DNA of 64,000 nt from Zavarzinia compransoris. Its GTDB lineage: Bacteria > Pseudomonadota > Alphaproteobacteria > Zavarziniales > Zavarziniaceae. The position numbers and the translations under genes were made by a program. The DNA is taken from the NCBI RefSeq assembly GCF_003173055.1, contig NZ_QGLF01000005.1, positions 434,001-498,000 of the forward strand, written 5' to 3'. Of the stretch, positions 56,506 through 63,786 are shown in pieces (positions within the stretch are counted from its first letter, which is position 1; the number at the start of each line of letters is the position of its first letter). The notes under the pieces are model-generated. The model had not been told where the DNA came from. It searched no databases and worked only from the letters and a program-made list of their open reading frames with translations.

Positions 56506-56582
56506 TGGTGTCCCCGGCGAGATTCGAACTCACGGCCCCAGGATTAGGAATCCTGTGCTCTATCCTGCTGAGCTACGGGGAC
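56506..56582 (-). tRNA. tRNA-Arg (anticodon CCT)
   Basis: A 77-nt cloverleaf on the minus strand with acceptor GTCCCCG/CGGGGAC, anticodon loop TTCCTAA (CCT, reading AGG), T-loop TTCGAAT and encoded CCA (56506-56508). It stands alone upstream of kpsS. Confidence 0.94.
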
Positions 56583-56643
56583 ACGAGCGCGTTTGTAGCG
56601 GTCGGTTGCATCCGCCGTCAATCGCGCCGTCCGCCGAAGCGGA

Positions 56644-57609
56644 TTATAGGCCGAAGGCGTTGCCCGAAAGCACCTCGCCGAACTGGCCGAGCCGGCCGGA
56701 GTTGCAGCGATCCGAGGCATGGTAGGGGCAGGAGGCATAGTAGAACGCCATCTTCCGGTCTACATCCTGGACGCGAAAACAATCCTTGGCCCCGAAGTCG
56801 ATCTGCTTTTCGAACTTCAGGCACATGGTGCCGTTCTCCAGCGTCCAGATCCCCTTTTCGGTGACGACCCGCTCTTCCATCGTCCCCTTCTTGCCGATCG
56901 CCTTGTAGTGAACCCGGGCGATCACCGTGCCGTCCGGCCGGACATAGGCCTGCCATTCGACGTCGAAACGGCCGGCCGCACCGTCGCGGCTGCCCATCAT
57001 GCCGGACAGGGTGTTGCCGATCAGGCGGTTGCGCATTTCCGCCTCCGCCAGGTCCTTGCCCCGGGCGATGCGGGGGACGCCGTTGCCGGCCGGGCCGCCG
57101 TCGCCCGCAAGGTCGCCGGCGGCGGCATTGGGATCGGCGGCCCCGGCCGCGGTGCCCTGGCCCTCGCCCGTGGTGACGGCGCCGGTGCCGCTGCCGGGCA
57201 GGGCGGCCGGCACCGTGCGGGCCGCGGGCGGCGCCGCCGGCGCCGGCGTGGCCACCGGCTTCGGCACCGGCGGCTTGGCCGGCCGCGGCTTCGGCGGCGG
57301 CGGTTTCACCGGGGTCGGGTCGGGGACGTCGGAAACCGGCTCGGGCGGCGGCTCGGGGGTCGGCGGTTCCGGGACCGCAGCCTGTTGTTCCGGCCGGGGC
57401 GGGGTCGGTGTCTCGGGCGCAGGCGCGGGCGCCGCCTCGGCGGCGGCGTCCTGGCCGTCGCCCAAAGTGGCCTCGCCCGGGACGTCGTAGACGACATCGA
57501 CCGCCATGCCGCCGGCGCCGGCGATATCGCCCTCGGGCAGGCGCAGCAGGAAGGCGAGCAGGACGAGCACATGCAGCAGCGCCGAGGCCAGCATGGCAAG
57601 ACGATCCAT
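56644..57609 (-). CDS. TonB/TolA-like protein with proline-rich spacer
   Basis: A 321-residue protein anchored by one N-terminal membrane span (MLASALLHVLVLLAFLLRL, about 6-24). A long Pro/Ala/Lys-rich spacer follows (about 55-150, with PVKPPPPKPRPAKPPVPKP), then a C-terminal domain of about 115 residues. That domain contains EWQAYVRPDGTVIARVHYKA and three or four Cys (MCLKF, DCFRV, SCPYH, RCNSG). The layout is that of TonB/TolA-type proteins spanning the periplasm, but the C-terminus is not a standard TonB domain. No exbBD genes lie nearby. The start at 57609 is a choice among several ATGs; 57666 is the main alternative. Confidence 0.65.
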   Translation of the reverse strand: MDRLAMLASALLHVLVLLAFLLRLPEGDIAGAGGMAVDVVYDVPGEATLGDGQDAAAEAAPAPAPETPTPPRPEQQAAVPEPPTPEPPPEPVSDVPDPTPVKPPPPKPRPAKPPVPKPVATPAPAAPPAARTVPAALPGSGTGAVTTGEGQGTAAGAADPNAAAGDLAGDGGPAGNGVPRIARGKDLAEAEMRNRLIGNTLSGMMGSRDGAAGRFDVEWQAYVRPDGTVIARVHYKAIGKKGTMEERVVTEKGIWTLENGTMCLKFEKQIDFGAKDCFRVQDVDRKMAFYYASCPYHASDRCNSGRLGQFGEVLSGNAFGL

Positions 57610-57963
57610 GCTGCGCCTGCGTGACGCAGTTGCGGTAACTTCTGGTGTTGCATTCCTCCCCGTCATGGAGGCATGATGCGTCCGACGAAAGAAAACGCAA
57701 ACGCTTGAATCGACCACAGCAAAAAAATTGCGGCGATCAGGCGGTGAGATGCGGATCTTTGGCGGACCAAAACAACAAGCGGCCGTCAGGGAAAGCCGGG
57801 GGAAAGAACAAAAAATCCCCGGTCATGGTCCGAAGCACGCTGGGGAGGGTGCGATGGGCCATATGGGACCGAAATGGGAAGGACCCAGGTTAGGGCGGTC
57901 CGGCGATACTCCACGCCGGGCCGCTTTTTTTATGGGCGGCCCGGGAAGCGGGCGGGGGAGCGT
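57610..57963. other. gap holding a candidate small-RNA gene
   Basis: A 354-base gap with no convincing protein gene. On the plus strand it ends in a strong intrinsic terminator (57895-57931) that follows no plus-strand gene. A GCCGGGGG/CCCCGG stem lies at about 57798-57822. This suggests a plus-strand non-coding RNA; its start is not visible. Confidence 0.4.
57895..57931 (+). terminator. intrinsic terminator, orphan
   Basis: GCGGTCCGGCG (57895-57905) pairs with CGCCGGGCCGC (57914-57924), with one G-U pair, followed by seven T residues (57925-57931). No plus-strand protein gene precedes it. Confidence 0.85.
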
Positions 57964-58701
57964 TCAGGCGGCGGCCGGCATGCCCTGGGGCAGGCGTTCC
58001 GAGCCCATCAGGCCCGACGCGTGATAGAGCGTGGGCGTGCCGATGTTGAGCTGGCGGCGCACCTCGGCCAGCGGCTGGGGCAGCAGGGCTTCCCAGTCCG
58101 CGGCGGGCAGGAAGGTGGCGGCGCGGCCGATCTTCCACGCCTGCCGGGCCATGGCGGCGACCGGCTGCCCGGGCAGTTCCTGGCGGAATTTGTGAATCCC
58201 GCCGAGGATGACCAGCAGGATGCCCGGGTTGCCCGAAATCCCGTGGGTGAAGGCGAGCACGCAGACTTCGCCCATGCCGTCCCGGCCGTATTGGCCGAGC
58301 ACGTGGTAAAGATCGTGCGAATCGCGCAGCCGCTCGCCGAAGCGGCGCTGCAGGGGATCGATGATCTCGCGCTCGCCGTGGCCTTCCTCGCTGGCGGCGA
58401 CCAGGCCGTCGGCGGTCAATTGCTCGCGCTCGACGAAGGCGAGATAGGCGCGGCCGAGGCTGCCCTCGGGCAGGCTCGCGAGATAGGCCCGGTCGGACAG
58501 CACGTCGCACAGGCTGCGCTCGCGCTCGATCAGGGCAAGGGCGCCCGGCAGGCGGCGGAACCGCTGGTAGAGCTTGGTAAAGGCCGGCCCGCCCAGGGCA
58601 TCGATGATGCGGAAGACCTGGGCCGTGTCTTCCTTGTCGCGCAACAGGGCGCGCAGGGCACGGAAGGCTTCGAGCGGACGGTAGGGGCGGCGCGTTTCCA
58701 T
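57964..58701 (-). CDS. Coq4 family ubiquinone biosynthesis protein
   Basis: A 245-residue Coq4-type protein. The family supports ubiquinone synthesis, in yeast as part of the CoQ complex and with a role in C1 decarboxylation/hydroxylation of the ring. The metal motif HDLYHVLGQYGRDGMGE (HDxxH then E) is at about residues 120-136. An N-terminal region with LYQRFRRLPGALALIERERS and a C-terminal EVRRQLNIGTPTLYH are typical. I chose ATG at 58699-58701. It is divergent from a TetR regulator that may control it. Confidence 0.87.
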   Translation of the reverse strand: METRRPYRPLEAFRALRALLRDKEDTAQVFRIIDALGGPAFTKLYQRFRRLPGALALIERERSLCDVLSDRAYLASLPEGSLGRAYLAFVEREQLTADGLVAASEEGHGEREIIDPLQRRFGERLRDSHDLYHVLGQYGRDGMGEVCVLAFTHGISGNPGILLVILGGIHKFRQELPGQPVAAMARQAWKIGRAATFLPAADWEALLPQPLAEVRRQLNIGTPTLYHASGLMGSERLPQGMPAAA

Positions 58702-58836
58702 GGGTTTGCCCTTTCTCCCGGCACGGGGCATGGCATTCGCCGGGAATTGTTCTTTATGATGGTTGACGGTAGTTTCTGCTTACATTCTTGTCAATAGATG
58801 GGGTCGGAGTCCGGCCCGTCAATAGGGGTTGTTTCG

Positions 58837-59511
58837 ATGACGAGTGCGGTTGGCGCGAAACGGGTCCGCCGGACCTCGGAAGAGGCGCGGCGGCAGATCC
58901 TGGACGCCGCCGAGGCGCGGCTGACCAGCCTCGGCCCGGAAGGGCTGCGGCTGCAGGATATCGGCCGCGACGTCGGCCTGTCGCATTCGGCGATCCTGCA
59001 CCACTTCGAAAGCCGGGACGGGCTGGTGCGGGCGCTGGCGCTGCGCGCGACCGAACAGTTGAAGCGCGACGTGCTGGCCGCCCTGGCCCCGCCCGCGGGC
59101 GGCGGGCCCGAGGCCACGGTGATCATGCAGAAAGTGTTCGAGGTCCTGTCCGAGCGCGGCTATGCCCGCCTCGCCGCTTGGCTGACGCTGGAACACGGCC
59201 ACGACAACCGGCGCTTTTCGGAACAGATGATCGCGGAACTGATCCGGGTCATCCACGACATGCGCGTCGCCTATGCCGGGGAGGAGGGCAAGCCGGTGCC
59301 GGCGGAGGAGGACACGGCCAACATCGTCCTGCTCGTCGCCAGTGCCGCCTATGGCGACGGCATCATGGGCCAGACCCTGCGCCTTGCCGCCGGCCGCGAC
59401 GGCTCGCCCGAGGCGCGCAGCCGCTTCCGCGCCTGGTTCGGCCGCCTGATCGAAGGCCATATGGATCATTACGGCGAGGGCGACGCCCCGGCCGACGCCA
59501 GCCAGCCCTGA
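58837..59511 (+). CDS. TetR family transcriptional regulator
   Basis: A 224-residue TetR-type repressor. The helix-turn-helix is at about residues 35-60 (LRLQDIGRDVGLSHSAILHH, then FESRDGLVRAL). The ligand domain contains LAAWLTLEHGHDNRRFSEQM. I chose ATG at 58837; an in-frame ATG at 58798 has no ribosome-binding site. It is divergent from coq4 with 135 bases between, which hold TTGAC (58763) and GTCAA (58790) in inverted orientation. Its 3' end overlaps the convergent methyltransferase gene by 43 bases. Confidence 0.87.
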   Translation: MTSAVGAKRVRRTSEEARRQILDAAEARLTSLGPEGLRLQDIGRDVGLSHSAILHHFESRDGLVRALALRATEQLKRDVLAALAPPAGGGPEATVIMQKVFEVLSERGYARLAAWLTLEHGHDNRRFSEQMIAELIRVIHDMRVAYAGEEGKPVPAEEDTANIVLLVASAAYGDGIMGQTLRLAAGRDGSPEARSRFRAWFGRLIEGHMDHYGEGDAPADASQP

Positions 59512-60146
59512 AAGCCGAGCGCCTGGAAGAACGGCCGGGCCTCGGCAAAGCCGGCGGCCGCCAGCAGGGCCGAGACCCGCGCCGGCGTGACCGGCTGCCA
59601 GACCCGGCGGCGCCAGTCCGCGGCCCGTTCGACCACCTCGGCGGCGACGCCCCGGTCCAGCAGCCAGCGGTCGTAGCTGCCGGCGGGCAGGCCGGCCTCG
59701 GCATAATCCGTCAGCAGCAGGGGGGCGCCGGGCCGCATGCGGCGCCCGAGGTCGGCGACGAAACCGGCCTTGGCGCCATCGTCGGGCAGGAAATGGAGGA
59801 CGAGGGCGCTGACCGCCGCGTCATGCGCGGCCGGCGGCGCATCCGCCAGCAGGGCTTCGACGAAATCGACCCGGGGCCCGAGGCCGGCCGCCGCCACCTT
59901 GGCGCGGGCGCCCTCCAGCATGGCGGCGGAAGGCTCGACCGCGGTGAAGCGCCAGCCCGGGCCCGCCGCCGCCAGCCGCAGCAATTCGCTGCCCGTGCCG
60001 CAGCCGGCCAGCAATACCCGGGCTTCGGCCGGAAAGCATTGGCGGGCCAGGGCGACGATCAAGTCGAGCGCGAGATCGTAGCCGGGCGCCATGCGGCGGA
60101 TGCGGTCGTCGTAATCCTCGGCGGCGGCGGCGGTAAAAGCGGTCAT
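59469..60146 (-). CDS. class I SAM-dependent methyltransferase
   Basis: A 225-residue methyltransferase. The SAM-binding motif I is VLLAGCGTGSELLRLAA (near residue 45), the acidic residue after strand 2 is in FTAVEPSAAMLEGAR, and strand 4 is around AVSALVLHFLPD. Residue order fits small-molecule methyltransferases, but the substrate is unknown. Start at ATG 60146 (MTAFTAAAAEDYDDRIRRM). Convergent with the TetR gene; the two coding regions overlap by 43 bases at their 3' ends. Confidence 0.85.
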   Translation of the reverse strand: MTAFTAAAAEDYDDRIRRMAPGYDLALDLIVALARQCFPAEARVLLAGCGTGSELLRLAAAGPGWRFTAVEPSAAMLEGARAKVAAAGLGPRVDFVEALLADAPPAAHDAAVSALVLHFLPDDGAKAGFVADLGRRMRPGAPLLLTDYAEAGLPAGSYDRWLLDRGVAAEVVERAADWRRRVWQPVTPARVSALLAAAGFAEARPFFQALGFQGWLASAGASPSP

Positions 60147-60247
60147 GAGGCATTTCCGGGTTGGGGCGTCCAGCACAGGCTGAACCTTGCCACAGCGGCA
60201 AGGTCAAGGCGGCAGGCCTACAGTAAAAAAGGATCACCCGGAAATGG

Positions 60248-60282
60248 AACGGGGCGCTCCCACAAGGAGACGCCCCGTTTTT
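60248..60282 (+). terminator. stem-loop with T tract
   Basis: AACGGGGCG (60248-60256) pairs with CGCCCCGTT (60271-60279) and further inside CTCC with GGAG; TTT continues to 60282. It faces the plus strand, but lies downstream of the minus-strand micro-gene and may stop both strands. Confidence 0.6.
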
Positions 60283-60321
60283 CACCATTCGCGCCTGTGT
60301 GACTGTGGTGCTAGGGGGTGC

Positions 60322-60393
60322 CTAGACAAGTCCGACGACCAGCGCCATCAGAAAGGTGAAGACGACACCGGTGAGGAGGTGGTTTGCAGTCAT
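60322..60393 (-). CDS. candidate 23-residue membrane peptide
   Basis: An open frame of 24 codons with ATG at 60391-60393 and a GAAAGG ribosome-binding site at good distance. The peptide starts MTANHLL and continues TGVVFTFLMALVVGLV: a short polar start and then one hydrophobic span, the pattern of bacterial small membrane proteins. A stem-loop follows 40 bases downstream. It is too short to place in a family and has not been compared with others. Confidence 0.5.
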   Translation of the reverse strand: MTANHLLTGVVFTFLMALVVGLV

Positions 60394-60495
60394 TGCACCC
60401 TTTCCATTTCTCTTCGGTGAGGTGAGTTGATGGTTACGCAGAATCCGGAACTTGAAAACCCGAAATCGTCGCTGCGGCGCACCGCCGGGTGGCGC

Positions 60496-61167
60496 TCACC
60501 AGGGCAGGGTTTTTCCTTCCGGATTCAGGAACTTGCCGCTGTCCTTTAAGGTCAGGCCTGCAATGGTGCGGCGCATGGCGGCGACACTTTCTTCGACCGA
60601 GAGCGGCGCCTGGTCGCCGCCCATGGCGGTGCGCACCCAGCCGGGGCTGAGGGCGACGACCGTGATCTGCCGGGGGGCGAGGTCGCGGGCCAGCGACCGC
60701 ACCACCATGTTCACCGCCGCCTTGGACGAGCGGTAGACATAGTCGCCGCCGCTGCGGTTGTCTTCGATCGAGGCGAGGCCGCTGCTGATCGTGACCAGGG
60801 TGCCGCGGCCCCGCGCCAGGGGATCGGCCAGGGCTTCGCCGACGTAATAGGGGGCGAGGGTGTTCAGGCGCAGCACCGCCATCCACGCCTCGGCATCGAT
60901 CGGGCCGAGGTCCTGGGCCCCGGGGCCCCAGTCGCCGGCATTGTTGACGACGAGGTCGAGCTTTTCCTCGGCGAAGCGGGTGCGCAGGGTCGCGATCGCC
61001 TTGCGGTCGGTGATGTCCAATGCGTGGATCTCGACGCCGGCAAGGCCGGCCAGCGCGGCGCCGTTCCGGGTCACCGCATGGACGCGCCAGCCGGCGGCGG
61101 CATAATGTTCGGCGAAGCCGCGGCCGAGGCCCCGGCTGGCGCCGGTGATCAGCATAACTCCGGTCAT
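60496..61167 (-). CDS. SDR family oxidoreductase (C-factor-like)
   Basis: A 223-residue short-chain dehydrogenase. The cofactor motif TGASRGLG is near residue 8, NNAGDWGPGAQDLG near residue 85, and the active-site Tyr and Lys in YVYRSSKAAVNMV. The C-terminus (PGWVRTAMGGDQAPLSVEES) matches the CsgA/sniffer-like subgroup. Start at ATG 61165-61167 with GAGGAC upstream. It is divergent from the TerB-DnaJ gene with 80 bases between. Confidence 0.88.
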   Translation of the reverse strand: MTGVMLITGASRGLGRGFAEHYAAAGWRVHAVTRNGAALAGLAGVEIHALDITDRKAIATLRTRFAEEKLDLVVNNAGDWGPGAQDLGPIDAEAWMAVLRLNTLAPYYVGEALADPLARGRGTLVTISSGLASIEDNRSGGDYVYRSSKAAVNMVVRSLARDLAPRQITVVALSPGWVRTAMGGDQAPLSVEESVAAMRRTIAGLTLKDSGKFLNPEGKTLPW

Positions 61168-61247
61168 CTTGTCCTCTTGCGTTGCGGCAGCCCCGCCCGA
61201 CACCATCTAATGCACAGACTTATCGCAAACGGGGCAATCGGCAAGGC

Positions 61248-61997
61248 ATGGCCATCTGGGGCAAGATCATCGGCAGCGCGGCGGGCTTCGCGCTCGGCGG
61301 GCCGATCGGGGCACTCTTGGGCGGTCTCGCCGGCCATGCGGTCGACACTATCGCCGAGGCCGGCCAGGCCGTCCCCCGGCGCGACGGCGACGCCAATGCC
61401 CAGACCCGGCGGGTCGCCTTCGTCGTCGGCGTCATCGTGCTCGGGGCCAAGATGGCCAAGGCGGACGGCCGTGTCACCCAGGACGAGATCCGCGCCTTCC
61501 GCGAAGTCTTCCACGTGCCGGAAAGCGAGATCAGCCATGTCGCCCGCATCTTCGACAAGGCGAAGGAGGATGCCGCCGGTTTCGAGCCCTATGCCGCCCA
61601 GATCAAGGCGGTGATGGGCGACGACATGGTGGTGCTCGAAGAACTTTTGGACGGGCTGTTCCACATCGCCAAGGCGGACGCGGTCATCCATCAGGCGGAA
61701 ATCACCTTCATCGAGGACGTCGCGCACATCTTCGGCTTTTCCGAGGCGGCCTTCGCCTCGATCCGCGCCGCCCATCTGGGCCCCGACCGCAGCGATCCCT
61801 ATACGGTCCTCGGCGTCAGCCGCGACATGGAGGTGGCCGCCCTCAAGGCCGCCTACCGGAAGCTGGTGCGCGAGCATCACCCGGACCTGCTGGTCGCCAA
61901 GGGCATGCCGGAGGAATTCATCGCGGTGGCGACCGAGCGCCTGGCCCGGATCAATGCCGCCTGGGACCGGATCGCCCGGGAGCGCGGCCTGACCTGA
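61248..61997 (+). CDS. TerB-DnaJ protein, DjlA-like co-chaperone
   Basis: A 249-residue protein with an N-terminal glycine-rich hydrophobic segment (IIGSAAGFALGGPIGALLGG, about 7-26) that could enter the membrane. A TerB-type helical domain follows (about 60-170, VIVLGAKMAKADGRVTQDEI). The C-terminal J domain (about 183-249: DPYTVLGVSRDMEVAALKAA, then LVREHHPDLL) has the HPD motif that stimulates DnaK. The layout is that of DjlA. Start at ATG 61248 (MAIWGKIIG). Confidence 0.88.
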   Translation: MAIWGKIIGSAAGFALGGPIGALLGGLAGHAVDTIAEAGQAVPRRDGDANAQTRRVAFVVGVIVLGAKMAKADGRVTQDEIRAFREVFHVPESEISHVARIFDKAKEDAAGFEPYAAQIKAVMGDDMVVLEELLDGLFHIAKADAVIHQAEITFIEDVAHIFGFSEAAFASIRAAHLGPDRSDPYTVLGVSRDMEVAALKAAYRKLVREHHPDLLVAKGMPEEFIAVATERLARINAAWDRIARERGLT

Positions 61998-62030
61998 CGG
62001 ATTTCGCCTGACGGATTTTTTCCGGCCTCC

Positions 62031-62057
62031 TGTCGGCATCCGGCATACTGCGCCGTC
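62031..62057 (+). promoter_or_regulatory. candidate ECF-type promoter of the YCII/sigma operon
   Basis: TGTCGG (62031-62036), a 17-base spacer, then CGTC (62054-62057). From memory, ECF42 sigma factors read TGTCGA at -35 with a CGTC-like -10. The same layout occurs before the SRPBCC gene at 63728. Confidence 0.5.
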
Positions 62058-62081
62058 CTCGGACCGGAAGGAGTTGCCGCC

Positions 62082-62453
62082 ATGCTCTATGCCATTCTCT
62101 GCTATCACGAGGAAGACGTCGTCTGGTCCTGGAGCAAGGAACAGGACGAGGCGGTCATGGCCCGCCTGGCCGAGGTCCAGGGGCCGCTGATCGCCGCGGG
62201 CAAGATGGGGCCCTCGCTTCGCCTGCTGCCGACGACGGCGGCGACCACGCTGAGGAAGAGCCAGGAGCCGGCCCTGGTCATGGACGGGCCCTTCGCCGAG
62301 ACCAAGGAACAATTGCTCGGCTTCTACGTGATCGAGGTCGAGGACCTGAAGGAGGCCCTGGCGATCGCCCGCGATCTCGCCTCGGCCAATCCGGGCGGGG
62401 CCTATGAACTGCGGCCGATCGGCCTCTACAATCCCGACCGGCGGGGGGCATGA
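62082..62453 (+). CDS. YCII-related (DGPF) protein
   Basis: A 123-residue protein of the YCII/DGPF family. The motif DGPFAETKEQLLGFYVIEVE (near residue 68) is the family hallmark. It probably folds as a ferredoxin-like dimer. Genes of this kind are typically paired with ECF42 sigma factors and belong to their regulon. Here its stop overlaps the sigma gene start (ATGA), so the two are coupled. GGAAGGAG precedes the ATG. The molecular activity of DGPF proteins is not established. Confidence 0.88.
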   Translation: MLYAILCYHEEDVVWSWSKEQDEAVMARLAEVQGPLIAAGKMGPSLRLLPTTAATTLRKSQEPALVMDGPFAETKEQLLGFYVIEVEDLKEALAIARDLASANPGGAYELRPIGLYNPDRRGA

Positions 62454-63715
62454 GCGAGGTCGGCGGTCTCGACGGCGCCTGGATCGAGGGCGCCCTGCTG
62501 GCGGCCCGGCCCCGGGCGGTGGGCGCCTTGCTGCGCTATTTCCGCGATCTGGACCTTGCCGAGGAAGCCTATCAGGACGCCTGCCTGCGCGCCTTGAAGA
62601 CCTGGCCGGCGAAAGGGCCGCCGCGCGATCCCGCCGCCTGGCTGATCCTGGTCGGGCGCAATGCCGCCCTCGACGGCTTGCGCCGGCGCGCCCGCCAGCA
62701 GCCCCTGCCGCCGGAAGAGGTGCTTTCCGACCTCGACGATGCCGAGGCGCCGCTGGCCGAGCGGCTGGACGAGTCCCAATACCGGGACGACGTGCTGCGC
62801 CTGCTCTTCATCTGCTGCCACAAGGACTTGCCGAATACCCAGCAGGTGGCGCTGGCATTGCGCATCGTCGCCGGTCTCACCGTGCCGCAGATCGCCCGCG
62901 CCTTCCTGGTGTCCGAGGCGGCGATGGAACAGCGCATCACCCGGGCGAAGGCGCGGGTCGGGCGGGCGAACATCCCCTTCGCGGCGCCCGACGCCAACGA
63001 GCGCGCGGCGCGGCTGTTCGCCGTCGGCACCATGATCTACCTGATCTTCAACGAGGGCTATTCGGCAAGCGACGGCGATTACCGCCAGCGCCTGTGCGCC
63101 GATGCCATCCGCCTCGGGCGCCTGCTGCTGCGCCTGTTCCCGGCCGAGGCGGAAGTGATGGGGCTGGTCGCCCTGATGCTGTTGCAGCATTCGCGGCATG
63201 CCGCCCGCTTCGATGCCGCGGGCGAGGTCGTCCTGCTCGACGAACAGGAGCGCACCCGCTGGGACCCGAAGCTGATCGCCGAGGGGCTGGCCCTGGTCGA
63301 GAAAGCCCTGCGCCACCGCGCCCCCGGGCCCTATCAGCTGCAGGCGGCGATCGCGGCCCTGCATGCCCGGGCCGCGCGGCCGGAAGACACCGACTGGGCC
63401 CGGATCGACCTGCTCTATGCCGTGCTCGAACGGGTGCAGCCGTCGCCGGTGGTGACCCTCAACCGGGCGGTGGCGGTCTCGAAGGCGCGGGGGCCGGCGG
63501 CCGCCCTGGCCATGGTCGAGCCGCTGGGCGCCTCGCTTGCCGGCTATTTCCACTTTCACGGGCTGCGGGGGGCGCTGCTCTGGCAACTGGGCCGGGGGAA
63601 CGAGGCGAAGACCGCCTTCGACAAGGCGATCGCCCTTGCCCATAGTGCCGCCGAGGCGGCGCATATCCGCCGCAACCTGGACCGGCTGATGGCGGGGGCG
63701 GCGGCGCCCCGGTGA
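62450..63715 (+). CDS. RNA polymerase sigma factor, ECF42 type with C-terminal extension
   Basis: A 421-residue sigma factor, twice the size of ordinary ECF factors. Sigma region 2 is at about 22-75 (RYFRDLDLAEEAYQDACLRA). Region 4 is at about 130-180 (QVALALRIVAGLTVPQIARA). A long helical, TPR-like C-terminal part (about 185-421) contains LIFNEGYSASDGDYRQRLCA and VVTLNRAVAVSKARGPAAAL. The same extension marks the DGPF-linked ECF42 group, which lacks a classic anti-sigma factor and may use the extension instead. It overlaps the YCII gene and precedes an SRPBCC gene. Confidence 0.9.
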   Translation: MSEVGGLDGAWIEGALLAARPRAVGALLRYFRDLDLAEEAYQDACLRALKTWPAKGPPRDPAAWLILVGRNAALDGLRRRARQQPLPPEEVLSDLDDAEAPLAERLDESQYRDDVLRLLFICCHKDLPNTQQVALALRIVAGLTVPQIARAFLVSEAAMEQRITRAKARVGRANIPFAAPDANERAARLFAVGTMIYLIFNEGYSASDGDYRQRLCADAIRLGRLLLRLFPAEAEVMGLVALMLLQHSRHAARFDAAGEVVLLDEQERTRWDPKLIAEGLALVEKALRHRAPGPYQLQAAIAALHARAARPEDTDWARIDLLYAVLERVQPSPVVTLNRAVAVSKARGPAAALAMVEPLGASLAGYFHFHGLRGALLWQLGRGNEAKTAFDKAIALAHSAAEAAHIRRNLDRLMAGAAAPR

Positions 63716-63727
63716 TTTTGCGCTGCC

Positions 63728-63754
63728 TGTCGGATCGGGGCGTGCCGTTGCGTG
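63728..63754 (+). promoter_or_regulatory. candidate ECF-type promoter of the SRPBCC gene
   Basis: TGTCGG (63728-63733), a 17-base spacer, then CGTG (63751-63754). It is preceded by C like the copy at 62031 (CTGTCGG in both). The shared layout suggests control by the adjacent sigma factor. Confidence 0.45.
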
Positions 63755-63786
63755 CCTGGGACAGGCAATCGAGAAAGGTGAAGACG

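Larger units (their letters stand above)
60147..60495. other. intergenic region with stem-loop and micro-gene
   Basis: This 349-base gap holds the methyltransferase promoter side, a strong stem-loop (60248-60282) and a 23-codon open frame on the minus strand (60322-60393). The larger plus-strand frame (60187-60420) passes through the stem-loop and looks non-coding. Confidence 0.5.

Noticed and set aside
60187-60420. A 77-codon plus-strand frame
   Set aside because: It runs through a strong stem-loop and is very rich in Arg, Cys, His and Gly; the minus-strand 23-residue frame is the better candidate.
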